From Homoserinimonas sp. (GTDB lineage Bacteria; Actinomycetota; Actinomycetes; Actinomycetales; Microbacteriaceae): a stretch of DNA of 64,000 nucleotides. Positions 56,737 through 64,000 of this stretch are shown piece by piece; position 1 is the stretch's first letter; every line of letters starts with the position of its first letter. The stretch is from the NCBI GenBank assembly GCA_023957835.1, contig JAMLGP010000001.1:985575-1049574 (forward strand), given 5' to 3'. A model generated the notes under the pieces. The model ran no database searches, was not told the DNA's origin, and worked only from the letters and a program-made list of their open reading frames with translations. The position numbers and the translations under genes are program-made.

Positions 56737-57575
56737 TGTTGGCTGAAGAGGCATTGCGCTGGGTTGAAGGAGAGTTCATCAACTACGACTCCGCCGCCCA
56801 CGAGGGCGATCCTCTGGTAGCTGATTCTTTTCGCCTTGAGGACGGCAGGGCCGTTCGACTCGACCTGCATCGAGACCGATTTCTGGACTCTTGCGCTGCG
56901 ATGGGGCTGAATGTCGAGGAACTGGATGACGGAGCTCGATTCTGGAAGGATGCGATCTTCAGGCTTCCCCGATCAGGCTCCTGGTTCCCAAGGATTCAGG
57001 TGCAAAGAGCTGGGACCGGACTTCAATGGACGCTCCTGATCCGGCCCGCACCGGGCCTGACTTCGACTATTCGAATCTTGAGTCACCTCGGTGCGGACCC
57101 GCGGACTGTTCCTGCGATCAAAGGTCCCGATCTCAGCGCACTGCACCGATTGCGATCGGGGCTCGGCCCAGACCGAACTGATACCGACCGAATCGACGAC
57201 CTCGTACTCCTTACTAACGATCTGCAAGTCATCGAGTCGACTACCTGTGCGATTGTCTGGTGGGAGGACTCAGTACTCTGCGTTCCGCCCTCGGAGCCCG
57301 CCGAGTTCAGCAGAATCCGAAGCGTCACCGAAGCGGCAGTGCTCGAGCTTGCGCAGCTGACAGGCGCGAGAGTTCGGGAAAGCAAGTCCCTGCCGGACGA
57401 CCTTCGAGGACGGGAGGTCTGGCTGCTAAATTCACTGCACGGAATCCGCCAAGTGGAGGTTTGGCTGGATGCCAGGGTCGGCGAGATAGAAGTTCAGCCG
57501 GAGCCGGGTAGATTCGAGACCTGGCAACAGAACTACCGATCCCTGCAGGCAGCAATTGGAGTCCCCGATAAGTGA
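56736..57575 (+). CDS. pabC: aminotransferase class IV, probable 4-amino-4-deoxychorismate lyase
   Basis: PLP enzyme of fold type IV (279 aa), probably releasing p-aminobenzoate from aminodeoxychorismate. The PLP lysine region reads AIKGPDLSALHRLR, followed by DDLVLLTNDLQVIESTTCAIVWW, SVTEAAVLELAQLTGARV and REVWLLNSLHGIRQVEVW, the actinobacterial PabC-like pattern. Pairing with pabB across a tiny divergent spacer supports a folate role. Branched-chain or D-amino-acid aminotransferases share the fold and cannot be fully ruled out. Overlaps dedA by four bases. Confidence 0.85.
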   Translation: MLAEEALRWVEGEFINYDSAAHEGDPLVADSFRLEDGRAVRLDLHRDRFLDSCAAMGLNVEELDDGARFWKDAIFRLPRSGSWFPRIQVQRAGTGLQWTLLIRPAPGLTSTIRILSHLGADPRTVPAIKGPDLSALHRLRSGLGPDRTDTDRIDDLVLLTNDLQVIESTTCAIVWWEDSVLCVPPSEPAEFSRIRSVTEAAVLELAQLTGARVRESKSLPDDLRGREVWLLNSLHGIRQVEVWLDARVGEIEVQPEPGRFETWQQNYRSLQAAIGVPDK

Positions 57576-58246
57576 ACGAAATTCTTGACTGGCTGCTCGA
57601 ACTGGTTCACAGTGTCGACCCGGTTGCTCGCACGCTCACGGCCGGCCTCGGGATCATGCTCGAGACATCCATTCTGATTGGGCTGATAGTTCCGGGTGAC
57701 ACGATCGTGATCATCGCAAGCACAGGGGTGACGAATACTCTCGAGTATCTTGCCCTCGTTCTCGTGGTCATCATCGGAGCGATCTGCGGGGAGAGCATCG
57801 GCTTCGCCCTCGGCCACTACTTCGGTCCCAGGATTCGGGACAGCAGGGTCGGCGGCTGGGTTGGACGCGAAAACTGGATGAGGGCAGAGAACTACCTTGA
57901 TCGCAGGGGCGGGATCGCAGTTTTCGTTTCAAGATTCCTGCCCGTGCTGCACTCGGTTGTGCCGCTAGTGGTCGGAATGAGCAACATGAGCTATCGCAGA
58001 TTCATCGCCTGGACTCTGCCCGCCTGCGCGATCTGGTCCGCGGCCTACTCCGCGGTCGGCTGGCTTGCCGCATCTGCCTATCGGGAGCTTTCAGAGCAAC
58101 TCAATTACGCGAGCTATATTTTCGTCGCGATTATCGCGCTCTTCCTGCTGGTCATGTATCTCGTGAAGCGGGGGCTTCAGGTTAGCCAGAATCGGCAGAT
58201 GCTCCTCCCCGGTGATGGGGATACCACCACCAGGGAGGAGGACTGA
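57572..58246 (+). CDS. DedA-family membrane protein
   Basis: A 224-aa protein of the DedA/SNARE-associated family. MLETSILIGLIVPGDTIVIIAS, GESIGFALGHYFGPRI and GGIAVFVSRFLPVLHSVVPLVVGMSNMSYRRFIAWT are the diagnostic blocks with the conserved Glu and Arg residues. DedA proteins act in envelope homeostasis and, for some, polyprenyl-phosphate lipid recycling. GTG start overlaps the pabC stop. C-terminus is charged. Confidence 0.92.
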   Translation: MNEILDWLLELVHSVDPVARTLTAGLGIMLETSILIGLIVPGDTIVIIASTGVTNTLEYLALVLVVIIGAICGESIGFALGHYFGPRIRDSRVGGWVGRENWMRAENYLDRRGGIAVFVSRFLPVLHSVVPLVVGMSNMSYRRFIAWTLPACAIWSAAYSAVGWLAASAYRELSEQLNYASYIFVAIIALFLLVMYLVKRGLQVSQNRQMLLPGDGDTTTREED

Positions 58247-58269
58247 GGTCGATTCGGAGTGAATCGGCC
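58247..58269. terminator. possible hairpin between convergent dedA and solute-binding protein genes
   Basis: Arms ggtcgattc and gaatcggcc pair over nine positions (one G-U) around ggagt, directly after the dedA stop. No T-run follows on either strand; a weak bidirectional terminator candidate. Confidence 0.35.
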
Positions 58270-58294
58270 CCAGCCCCCCCCTTGCCTGTCGCTG

Positions 58295-59218
58295 CTAGAT
58301 GAGGCCCATCTTCTTGAGCCAGTCTCTTGCAACCACCTCAGGCGATGGCTTCGAATCTCCGGCGCTGATTTCATTGAGGCTCATGAGCTCGGCAGTTGTG
58401 AGCCGATTAGATACTTTGTCGCAGAGGTTCGCGATGTTAACCGTGTAGGAATCGCTGCGGAACAGCGGAATCACGTTTTGAGCCGCGATGAGGTGCAGAG
58501 GATCTTCGAGCACTACGAGATCGTTTTGCTTGATCGATGGAGTCGTCGTGTAGATGTCAGCAACCTGAATCGCTCCGCTGAGCAAGTCGCTCAACGTACC
58601 GGGTCCGCCGTAGTCATCAATAGCTTTGAAGGTCCAGCCCTTGACTCCGTAAACGGATTCGAGTCCCGCCCTGCCGTAGGAGCGAGCTTCGAATTCGGTG
58701 TTCGCTCCAATCGTGATGGTCGAAGCGATGGGGGCCAGATCCCCGATTGAAACCAGGTTGTTGTCGGTGGCGAACTGCTTCGTCACAACCAGGGCATCCG
58801 AATCCTGGGCCTGCGCTGCGCTCGAAGTCGTGAGCCCGAGCGGTTCGAGCACTGCCGGCAGGGCAGCCATCACGTCGCCCGCTGAGGTTGCGGTCGCATT
58901 AGGGTCCGCACCGTAAAGCAGGTTCCCCGCGTAGTCGGGAATCATGTCAATGGATCCGTCCTGAAGCGCGGGGATGAAGGTCTCTCTCGAACCGATTCCG
59001 GTCGCGTAACTGACTTTGTAGCCGTTCGCCTCCAGGATCTGGCCATAGAGCTGGGCGAGGATGTCGCTCTCCGCGAAGCCCTGCGACCCGATTTTCAGGG
59101 TGCCAAGAACCTTGTCACCTTCGTTCGCCCCAAAGGGATCGCCCCCGGCGCACGCCGCGAGACTCGCGGTCATTGCAATTGCGAGCAACCCCGCAGCTAT
59201 CTTCCTTCTACTCTTCAT
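58295..59218 (-). CDS. glycine betaine/choline-type ABC substrate-binding lipoprotein (OpuCC/OsmF type)
   Basis: Lipoprotein (307 aa) with lipobox LAAC (Cys23). TLKIGSQGFAESDILAQLYGQILEANGYKVSY and IPALQDGSIDMIPDYAGNLL are typical of the QAT-family OpuAC domain, which binds quaternary amines through an aromatic cage. Ribosome-binding site aagga. Last gene of a four-gene importer operon (ATPase, two permeases, binding protein). The ligand class is known from the family; the specific ligand is not resolvable. Confidence 0.92.
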   Translation of the reverse strand: MKSRRKIAAGLLAIAMTASLAACAGGDPFGANEGDKVLGTLKIGSQGFAESDILAQLYGQILEANGYKVSYATGIGSRETFIPALQDGSIDMIPDYAGNLLYGADPNATATSAGDVMAALPAVLEPLGLTTSSAAQAQDSDALVVTKQFATDNNLVSIGDLAPIASTITIGANTEFEARSYGRAGLESVYGVKGWTFKAIDDYGGPGTLSDLLSGAIQVADIYTTTPSIKQNDLVVLEDPLHLIAAQNVIPLFRSDSYTVNIANLCDKVSNRLTTAELMSLNEISAGDSKPSPEVVARDWLKKMGLI

Positions 59219-59223
59219 AATTT

Positions 59224-59955
59224 CTATCCTTCCCTTAGTTGCGCCAATCCTGCTGGAAACTTTCGATCACGATTCCTTGATCTTCCGGAGATCGACTGGG
59301 CAACGCCCGCCGGCAAAACCAATTTCTGGATGCCAGCTAGAGCCAAATCCACGATCAATGCCAGAATCAGCACGAGGATCGCTCCGGCCAGTGCAAGGAC
59401 GAAATCATGCAGGGCAAGGCCCTCGATAATGAACCTGCCCAATCCGCCGAGCCCTACGTAGGCCGCGATGGTTGCTGTTGCGATTACCTGCAGAGTTGCG
59501 TTCCTGATTCCCCCGATGACAATCGGCAGCGCAAGCGGAATTTCGACTTTCCTCAGGATCTGGAGTTCGGTCATCCCGACTCCCCTTGCCGCGTCGATTG
59601 TTCTGCGATCAATCGCGAGCAATCCTGAATAAATCCCGGCCAGCAACGGCGGAACAGCAAGAATCACCAGCACTGCAACGACCGGCCACAGCCCGATTCC
59701 ATTTAGCAGCACGAAATACAAGAGCAGCCCGAAAGTCGGAACCGCCCTGAAGGAACTCGTCGAAGCCACCGCGACATTTCTGCCCCGGCCGGTGTGACCG
59801 ATGAAGAGCCCGAGCGGAATCGCGATCACTAGAGCGATAGCCATGCTAATTCCCGTGTACAGCAGGTGTTCGCCGAGTCTCGGGACGATGCCTTTCTCCC
59901 CGAAGAGGTTCTGCGGATCGAAAATGAAGGCAATGGCCTGCAATATGAAGTCCAT
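59224..59955 (-). CDS. compatible-solute ABC importer permease (OpuCD/YehW type)
   Basis: Membrane permease (243 aa) with about six helices. FRAVPTFGLLLYFVLLNGIG and PPLLAGIYSGLLAIDRRTIDAARGVGMTELQILRKVEIPLALPIVIGGIRNATLQVIATATIAAYVG match the OpuC permease, including the EAA loop. Its start shares base 59955 with the stop of the other permease, so translation is coupled. Confidence 0.92.
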   Translation of the reverse strand: MDFILQAIAFIFDPQNLFGEKGIVPRLGEHLLYTGISMAIALVIAIPLGLFIGHTGRGRNVAVASTSSFRAVPTFGLLLYFVLLNGIGLWPVVAVLVILAVPPLLAGIYSGLLAIDRRTIDAARGVGMTELQILRKVEIPLALPIVIGGIRNATLQVIATATIAAYVGLGGLGRFIIEGLALHDFVLALAGAILVLILALIVDLALAGIQKLVLPAGVAQSISGRSRNRDRKFPAGLAQLREG

Positions 59956-60629
59956 CAGCCGACCTCGACTCTCTGCAGAGACGTTGAAGGTGACCTCGTG
60001 GCCTTCTCCCAGGGCATGAGCAGGCGCCCGATCGCCACGAGGATCTGGTCGAAAATCAGCGCAATCAGGAGGGTAAGAACAATTCCAATGACGATTTCGG
60101 TTGGAAAGGCCCGCTGATAACCGTTCGTGAACAGGTAGCCGAGCCCTCCGTTCGCTACCAGAGCGCCGACGCTTAGCAGGCTCACCGTGGTTACCGATAC
60201 CACCCTCAGGTTTGCCAGCAGTACCGGTCCGGCCAGCGGAAGTTCAACCTTCCAGAATCTCGATCCACTCGAGTAGCCGACTGCTTTCGCGGACTGCAGC
60301 ACCTCTCTGGAAACGGAAGCATAAGCGTCCGCGGCCCCCCGAACCATAATCGCCGCAGCGTAGATGGTCAGAGCAACTTCAACGTTTATTGGATCAAGAA
60401 TCTTCGTGCCAAGAATGGCCGGGAGAGTGACGAATAGTGCCAGCGAAGGGATGGTGAACAACAGACCGAAGAAACCGAGGATTAACCCGCGGGTGAGTCT
60501 GAAGCGGTTTGCCAATCGGCCTAGCGGGATGCACACCAGGAGGCTCGCAATTATCGGCGGAACGCTCAACGCAACGTGTTGGAGCAGAAGTCCGCCAACG
60601 AGATCGCGATTCTCCCAGAGCCACTGCAT
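59955..60629 (-). CDS. compatible-solute ABC importer permease (OpuCB type)
   Basis: Second permease (224 aa). LLLQHVALSVPPIIASLLVCIPLGRL opens the first helix pair and YASVSREVLQSAKAVGYSSGSRFWKVELPLAGPVLLANLRVVSVTTVSLLSVGALVANGGLGYLFTNG carries the EAA loop. Start shares one base with the stop of the ATPase gene. Tight spacing shows the importer is made as a unit. Confidence 0.92.
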   Translation of the reverse strand: MQWLWENRDLVGGLLLQHVALSVPPIIASLLVCIPLGRLANRFRLTRGLILGFFGLLFTIPSLALFVTLPAILGTKILDPINVEVALTIYAAAIMVRGAADAYASVSREVLQSAKAVGYSSGSRFWKVELPLAGPVLLANLRVVSVTTVSLLSVGALVANGGLGYLFTNGYQRAFPTEIVIGIVLTLLIALIFDQILVAIGRLLMPWEKATRSPSTSLQRVEVG

Positions 60630-61528
60630 CAGGCATCGCCCGCCTGTGCGGTCTTGTCTGAAACGCTTCTGGCTTTGGATGCCGCACCGAGCAGTTCACC
60701 GGGCTCAAGCTCGAGAACTCCGGCCGGTCGCCCGGTACCGTCCACCACTACGAACTCACCAGCTTTGTCTGCCGGCTGGCTGCTGAGAGAGAGCCTCCTC
60801 TTGCCTTTCCTGGTGCCCACGAAATCGGCCACGAATTCGCTCGCAGGTCTTGCGAGAATTTGCTCCGGGCTGCCCTTTTGCGCGATCTGCGCGCCCTTCT
60901 CCAGAATCACAACTTCATCCCCGAGCAGGAATGCTTCGTCGATGTCATGGGTCACGAACACGACCGTCTTCCCGAGCTCGCGCTGGAGCCTGAGCAGTTC
61001 AAGCTGCAGGTCTGATCGAACGATCGGGTCAACTGCTCCGAAGGGTTCATCCATGAGAAGGATGTTGGGGTCGGTTGCGAGCCCCCTCGCGACTCCGACT
61101 CGCTGTTGCTGCCCACCGGAAAGCTGACTCGGGTATCGATCCGCGAGGTTTGCCTCTAGTCCGACGGTTTCCATTAGTTCAAGAGCCAGAACTCTCGCCC
61201 GGCTCCTGTTCATCCCCTCGAGCAACGGAACCGTGGCGATGTTGTCGACAACTTTGCGATGCGGCAGCAGGCCGGAGTTCTGCATGACGTAGCCGATTCT
61301 GCGGCGGAGCGATACCGGATTTGTCTTTGAGATGTCTTCCCCGTCGATTTCTATCGATCCGCCGGTCGGGGCTTCCATTCGATTGATCATTCTCAGCAGG
61401 GTGGTCTTTCCGCATCCGGAAGAGCCTACGAGCACAACCGTCTTGTGTGCAGGGATGACCAGACTGAATTCATCTACGGCGAGAGTTCCCCCCGGATAGA
61501 GCTTGGACACCGTTATGAATTCGATCAT
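60629..61528 (-). CDS. compatible-solute ABC importer ATPase (OpuCA/ProV type)
   Basis: ATPase (299 aa) energising the importer. Walker A GSSGCGKT (about 35-42), LSGGQQQRVGVARGLATDPNILLMDEPFGAVDPI and VTHDIDEA are intact. The C-terminal region after residue 230 is short and holds at most one remnant CBS-like module (EFVVVDGTGRPAGVLELEP) where OpuCA has two, so ionic-strength sensing may be reduced. First gene of the operon; TAGGCT lies six bases before its ATG. Confidence 0.92.
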   Translation of the reverse strand: MIEFITVSKLYPGGTLAVDEFSLVIPAHKTVVLVGSSGCGKTTLLRMINRMEAPTGGSIEIDGEDISKTNPVSLRRRIGYVMQNSGLLPHRKVVDNIATVPLLEGMNRSRARVLALELMETVGLEANLADRYPSQLSGGQQQRVGVARGLATDPNILLMDEPFGAVDPIVRSDLQLELLRLQRELGKTVVFVTHDIDEAFLLGDEVVILEKGAQIAQKGSPEQILARPASEFVADFVGTRKGKRRLSLSSQPADKAGEFVVVDGTGRPAGVLELEPGELLGAASKARSVSDKTAQAGDA

Positions 61529-61534
61529 CGATTC

Positions 61535-61540
61535 AGCCTA
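61535..61540 (-). promoter_or_regulatory. putative leaderless -10 element of the compatible-solute operon
   Basis: Minus-strand TAGGCT, six bases (gaatcg), then ATG at 61528. Confidence 0.45.
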
Positions 61541-61627
61541 GAGGTCCGATTAAGCACACATCCGATTCAAACGCTCGCGGCCCGGCCCGGCATTCCCGAT
61601 TATTGAAGTTGGCCGGGAACGGCGTAT

Positions 61628-62257
61628 CTATCCTTCGACCGGTCCGAGTTTGGTCTCAAGGTAGTTGCGCAGTGCGAACTTGGCCTGAGCCAGGAATTCT
61701 TCGTCTCCCGAAGAGTCGAACATGAAAGCTCTGTGCATTAGCGAATCCACAATGTTGAATCCGACTTCAAGATGAAAGGCCAGCTTTTGGTCATCCTCAT
61801 ATCCGAATCTGGTTGCAAGGAATCCCGAAATGACCCGAGAAATTCTGCTGCTTCCAGTTTCGGAGTTCTCACGCGGGTGCAGATCCAGCATGTCGCCGAA
61901 CCTTAGCGACGCGAAGGCCGGTTCATTTCTGAAAGCGTGTATCCCTTCGTCTACCAGAGCGTCTACTGCCTGCCACCAATTGGAGAAGTTTCCGCTGTAA
62001 AGCGTGTCGCGAGCACGTTCCTCAAAGCGTGTTACCGCTCGCGCAGCCACTGCCTGCAAGACAGAGATCCGGTCGGGAAAGTACCGATAAACGGTACCAA
62101 TGGAAGCACCCGCGCGCTCGGCGACCATCGCCGTCGTCAGTCGCTCGAAGCCGTGACTGTCAATCGAAGCAGCGGCCGCATCGAGCAGACTTGTCAGCCG
62201 CTGCGTACTGCGAGCCTGCACTGGTTCATTTCGAAGTAAAGCAACTGAAGCCGGCAC
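61628..62257 (-). CDS. TetR-family transcriptional regulator
   Basis: A 209-aa regulator. The helix-turn-helix reads GFERLTTAMVAERAGASIGTVYRYFPDRISVLQAVAARAV at about residues 36-75; the rest is the all-helical ligand domain (FNIVDSLMHRAFMF). GTG start with aaggaga upstream. It sits 99 bases before the compatible-solute operon on the same strand and diverges from the App1-like gene, so either could be its target. Ligand unknown. Confidence 0.9.
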   Translation of the reverse strand: MPASVALLRNEPVQARSTQRLTSLLDAAAASIDSHGFERLTTAMVAERAGASIGTVYRYFPDRISVLQAVAARAVTRFEERARDTLYSGNFSNWWQAVDALVDEGIHAFRNEPAFASLRFGDMLDLHPRENSETGSSRISRVISGFLATRFGYEDDQKLAFHLEVGFNIVDSLMHRAFMFDSSGDEEFLAQAKFALRNYLETKLGPVEG

Positions 62258-62370
62258 CGAAATCTCCTTGCTGTCGGGAGGTCGTCCTGCCGAGTTACGG
62301 CGTTAAACCTGAACGGATTCTACATTTTTCACTGCCAATAAACATGGGAAGTTCTGGAAAATTCCTGTCT

Positions 62371-62383
62371 TGAGTTCAACTCA
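62371..62383. promoter_or_regulatory. 13-base palindrome between TetR gene and App1-like gene (candidate operator)
   Basis: TGAGTT-C-AACTCA is a perfect inverted repeat with one central base, in the 189-base divergent spacer, about 114 bases from the TetR start and 64 from the App1-like start. TetR regulators usually bind such palindromes near their own gene; assignment is inference. Confidence 0.35.
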
Positions 62384-62446
62384 TTTTCTATCGCAATCAG
62401 GTGGAATTCGAACGGTAGTGGCAATCAGTCATGAAAGACTTAGCCG

Positions 62447-63493
62447 ATGACCAAAAGCCGACAGGGCCCGGAGGGCGTGGCAGACGATGAACCCGATCGC
62501 CACTTCCCTGCTCGACTCGAAGACAGATACCACCGCTTTCGAGAAAAGCGGGCTCGAAAGCGCGGGCTCACGCCGATAGCGATGCCCTTCACCGCATACG
62601 GGTCCACGGAGTGGATTCGAGTGCTCTCCCGAGTGCTGCTGGCAAAACCAGCCGAGACCGATGAATTGCGCACTAAGAAAATCCGCGGATGGCGCAGCTT
62701 TGCAAGCGTGCCGGTCGGGCACGTGGAAGTAAAAGTGACCGTCAATGGAAAAGTCCACACGGTACTCGCTGATCGAGGCGGAGTGGTCGACGAGGTCGTT
62801 CCGGTTTCTCTGGAACCCGGCTGGCATTCAATCAAGCTAAGTGCGAAGGGCGGCGGCGAAACGAGCGCCCCGGTCTTCATAGTGGATCCGAAGGCGAAGA
62901 TCGGGCTGATTTCAGACATCGACGACACGGTCATGGTGACAGCTCTGCCGAGACCGCTGCTTGCCGCATGGAACTCTTTCGTACTCGACGAACACGCGAG
63001 GGCCCCAGTGGCCGGAATGGCAGTTCTCTTCGAAAAACTGGTGCGAGATCATCCGGGCGCCCCAGTGGTATACCTGTCGACCGGAGCCTGGAATGTCGCA
63101 CCCACCCTGACCAGATTCCTGTCACGGCACCTGTATCCGCCGGGACCGCTATTGCTCACCGACTGGGGGCCGACTCACGATCGCTGGTTCCGTAGTGGAA
63201 AGGACCACAAAGAGCAGAGCCTGCTTCGTCTTACCGAAGAGTTTCCCCACCTGAAGTGGATTCTGGTGGGTGACGACGGACAGCAGGACGAAGACCTTTA
63301 CGCCCACTTCCTCGAAGCTCACCCGGATCGAATCGCCGCCATCGCAATCCGCCAGCTCTCCGGGGGCGAAGCGATGCTCGCAGGGGGAAGAAGCAAGTCG
63401 ATTCGACGGCTACCTGCTGGGCCGGTGCACTGGGTTTACGGCCAGGACGGCGCCGCAATTGCAGAGCAATTGGAGACCCTCGGACTGCTCTGA
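62447..63493 (+). CDS. App1-like (DUF2183) phosphatase family protein
   Basis: A 348-aa protein of the family that includes yeast phosphatidate phosphatase App1. The HAD-type motif DIDDTV is at residues 157-162 (ISDIDDTVMVTA), followed by VVYLSTGAWNVAPTL and LLTDWGPT, then KWILVGDDGQQDEDLY. The N-terminal ~140 residues form a beta-rich domain (VEVKVTVNGKVHTVLADRGG). Bacterial members are uncharacterised; a lipid phosphatase role is a guess from App1. No clear Shine-Dalgarno before ATG 62447. Converges with the G6PD gene four bases away. Confidence 0.87.
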   Translation: MTKSRQGPEGVADDEPDRHFPARLEDRYHRFREKRARKRGLTPIAMPFTAYGSTEWIRVLSRVLLAKPAETDELRTKKIRGWRSFASVPVGHVEVKVTVNGKVHTVLADRGGVVDEVVPVSLEPGWHSIKLSAKGGGETSAPVFIVDPKAKIGLISDIDDTVMVTALPRPLLAAWNSFVLDEHARAPVAGMAVLFEKLVRDHPGAPVVYLSTGAWNVAPTLTRFLSRHLYPPGPLLLTDWGPTHDRWFRSGKDHKEQSLLRLTEEFPHLKWILVGDDGQQDEDLYAHFLEAHPDRIAAIAIRQLSGGEAMLAGGRSKSIRRLPAGPVHWVYGQDGAAIAEQLETLGLL

Positions 63494-63497
63494 GAAC

Positions 63498-64000
63498 TCA
63501 GCGGGCGACCAGAGACAGCCTTTTCCACTTTGCCGGACCCTGGCTTCCCGCAGGGTAGCTTTCAAGCGGAACCTGATTCTCTTTCCAGGCGGCGAGCACC
63601 GGAGCAACGATTCTCCAGCATTCTTCTATTTCATCTGCTCGAACCGAAAGCGTCGGGTCGCTGTTAAGCAGTCCGTCGAGTACTTCACCGTATGGCGCTA
63701 GGTCGCCAGGAGCGAACTGGGTGCTCAGCACGACTCTGTCGATCGTGAACGGATTCCCCTGGCCGTTTATGTTGAGATCGAGACTGATCTCATCCGGGCT
63801 GAGGGCAATCCGCAGCGTAGCCGGACCGGGACTCCCTTTGAATCCTTTCGGCAGGTGAGGTACATCTTTGAAGGTCACGACAATTTCCTTGTTCGCAGCT
63901 CCCAGAGCCTTTCCGGAGCGAATAACAAACGGAACTCCCGCCCAGCGCCAGTTCTCGATACCCAGCACCACTTCGGCGAGAGTCTCTGTTCGATTCCTGG
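63498..64000 (-). CDS. zwf: glucose-6-phosphate dehydrogenase, C-terminal part (runs off window)
   Basis: C-terminal ~167 residues of G6PD, the entry enzyme of the oxidative pentose phosphate pathway. The frame is open to the window edge and begins NRTETLAEVVLGIENWRWAGVPFVIRSGKAL, matching the family's TETF...NWRWAGVPF...R(S/T)GK block, followed by KEIVVTFKDVPH and LSPDEISLDLNINGQG. The GTG near 63971 is internal. End at 63498 is four bases from the convergent App1-like stop. Confidence 0.93.
   Translation of the reverse strand, partial: RNRTETLAEVVLGIENWRWAGVPFVIRSGKALGAANKEIVVTFKDVPHLPKGFKGSPGPATLRIALSPDEISLDLNINGQGNPFTIDRVVLSTQFAPGDLAPYGEVLDGLLNSDPTLSVRADEIEECWRIVAPVLAAWKENQVPLESYPAGSQGPAKWKRLSLVAR

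Overview
The window is a gene-dense stretch of an actinobacterial chromosome, GC-rich, with many GTG and TTG start codons. The run dnaG-dgt-dusB, glyS, uppS-recO, leuA (long type), era-CBS protein-ybeY-phoH-HIT-rsmE-dnaJ-hrcA, hemW, lepA, rpsT, holA-comEC-comEA, leuS is the core order known from high-GC Gram-positives. The family-level look is Microbacteriaceae-like; this is inferred from gene order and protein style, not from a marker search. I see no rRNA, prophage, insertion sequence, CRISPR array or integration site. Both edges cut genes: pntAA on the left and a glucose-6-phosphate dehydrogenase gene on the right.

Layout. 1-2.5 kb: split proton-translocating transhydrogenase. 2.5-15.2 kb: mixed metabolic and membrane genes (lysoplasmalogenase family, rpsO, aldo/keto reductase with a degenerate quinone-reductase relative, MarP-like protease, MFS and LtrA membrane proteins, glycosyltransferase, DMT permease, peptide deformylase, AzlCD exporter) with tRNA-Met and tRNA-Asn. 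13.2-21.5 kb: a seven-gene minus-strand operon for an oligopeptide-type ABC importer, continuing by stop/start overlaps into a 2-hydroxyacid dehydrogenase and a lactonase-fold protein. 21.7-32.5 kb: dnaG to leuA, with an apparent attenuation-type leader before leuA. 32.8-34.3 kb: an HtrA-like lipoprotein protease. 34.4-41.4 kb: an eight-gene hrcA-dnaJ...era cluster headed by a CIRCE operator. 41.6-42.4 kb: two tandem DUF4870 genes. 42.5-55.3 kb: hemW, an acyl-CoA dehydrogenase, DUF1990, lepA, rpsT, holA, competence genes and leuS. 55.3-58.2 kb: divergent pabB and pabC-like genes with dedA. 58.3-63.5 kb: an OpuC-type compatible-solute importer, a TetR regulator and an App1-like phosphatase.

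The strongest non-gene signal is a repeated promoter layout. A TANNNT-like -10 hexamer lies exactly six bases before the start codon of many first genes of operons (yhhN-like, def, dnaG, recO, the second DUF4870 gene, hemW, acyl-CoA dehydrogenase, comEA, pabB, pabC, opuCA), which predicts leaderless mRNAs. Two divergent pairs (pabB/pabC and recO/PPOX-like) appear to share almost the same few bases for opposite leaderless promoters. Other points worth a look are the leuA leader, the azlC ribosome-binding site lying inside tRNA-Asn, a third peptide-ABC ATPase lacking its H-loop histidine, and the compacted quinone-reductase-like protein. I found no convincing wholly new multi-gene system; most of the window is conserved core.
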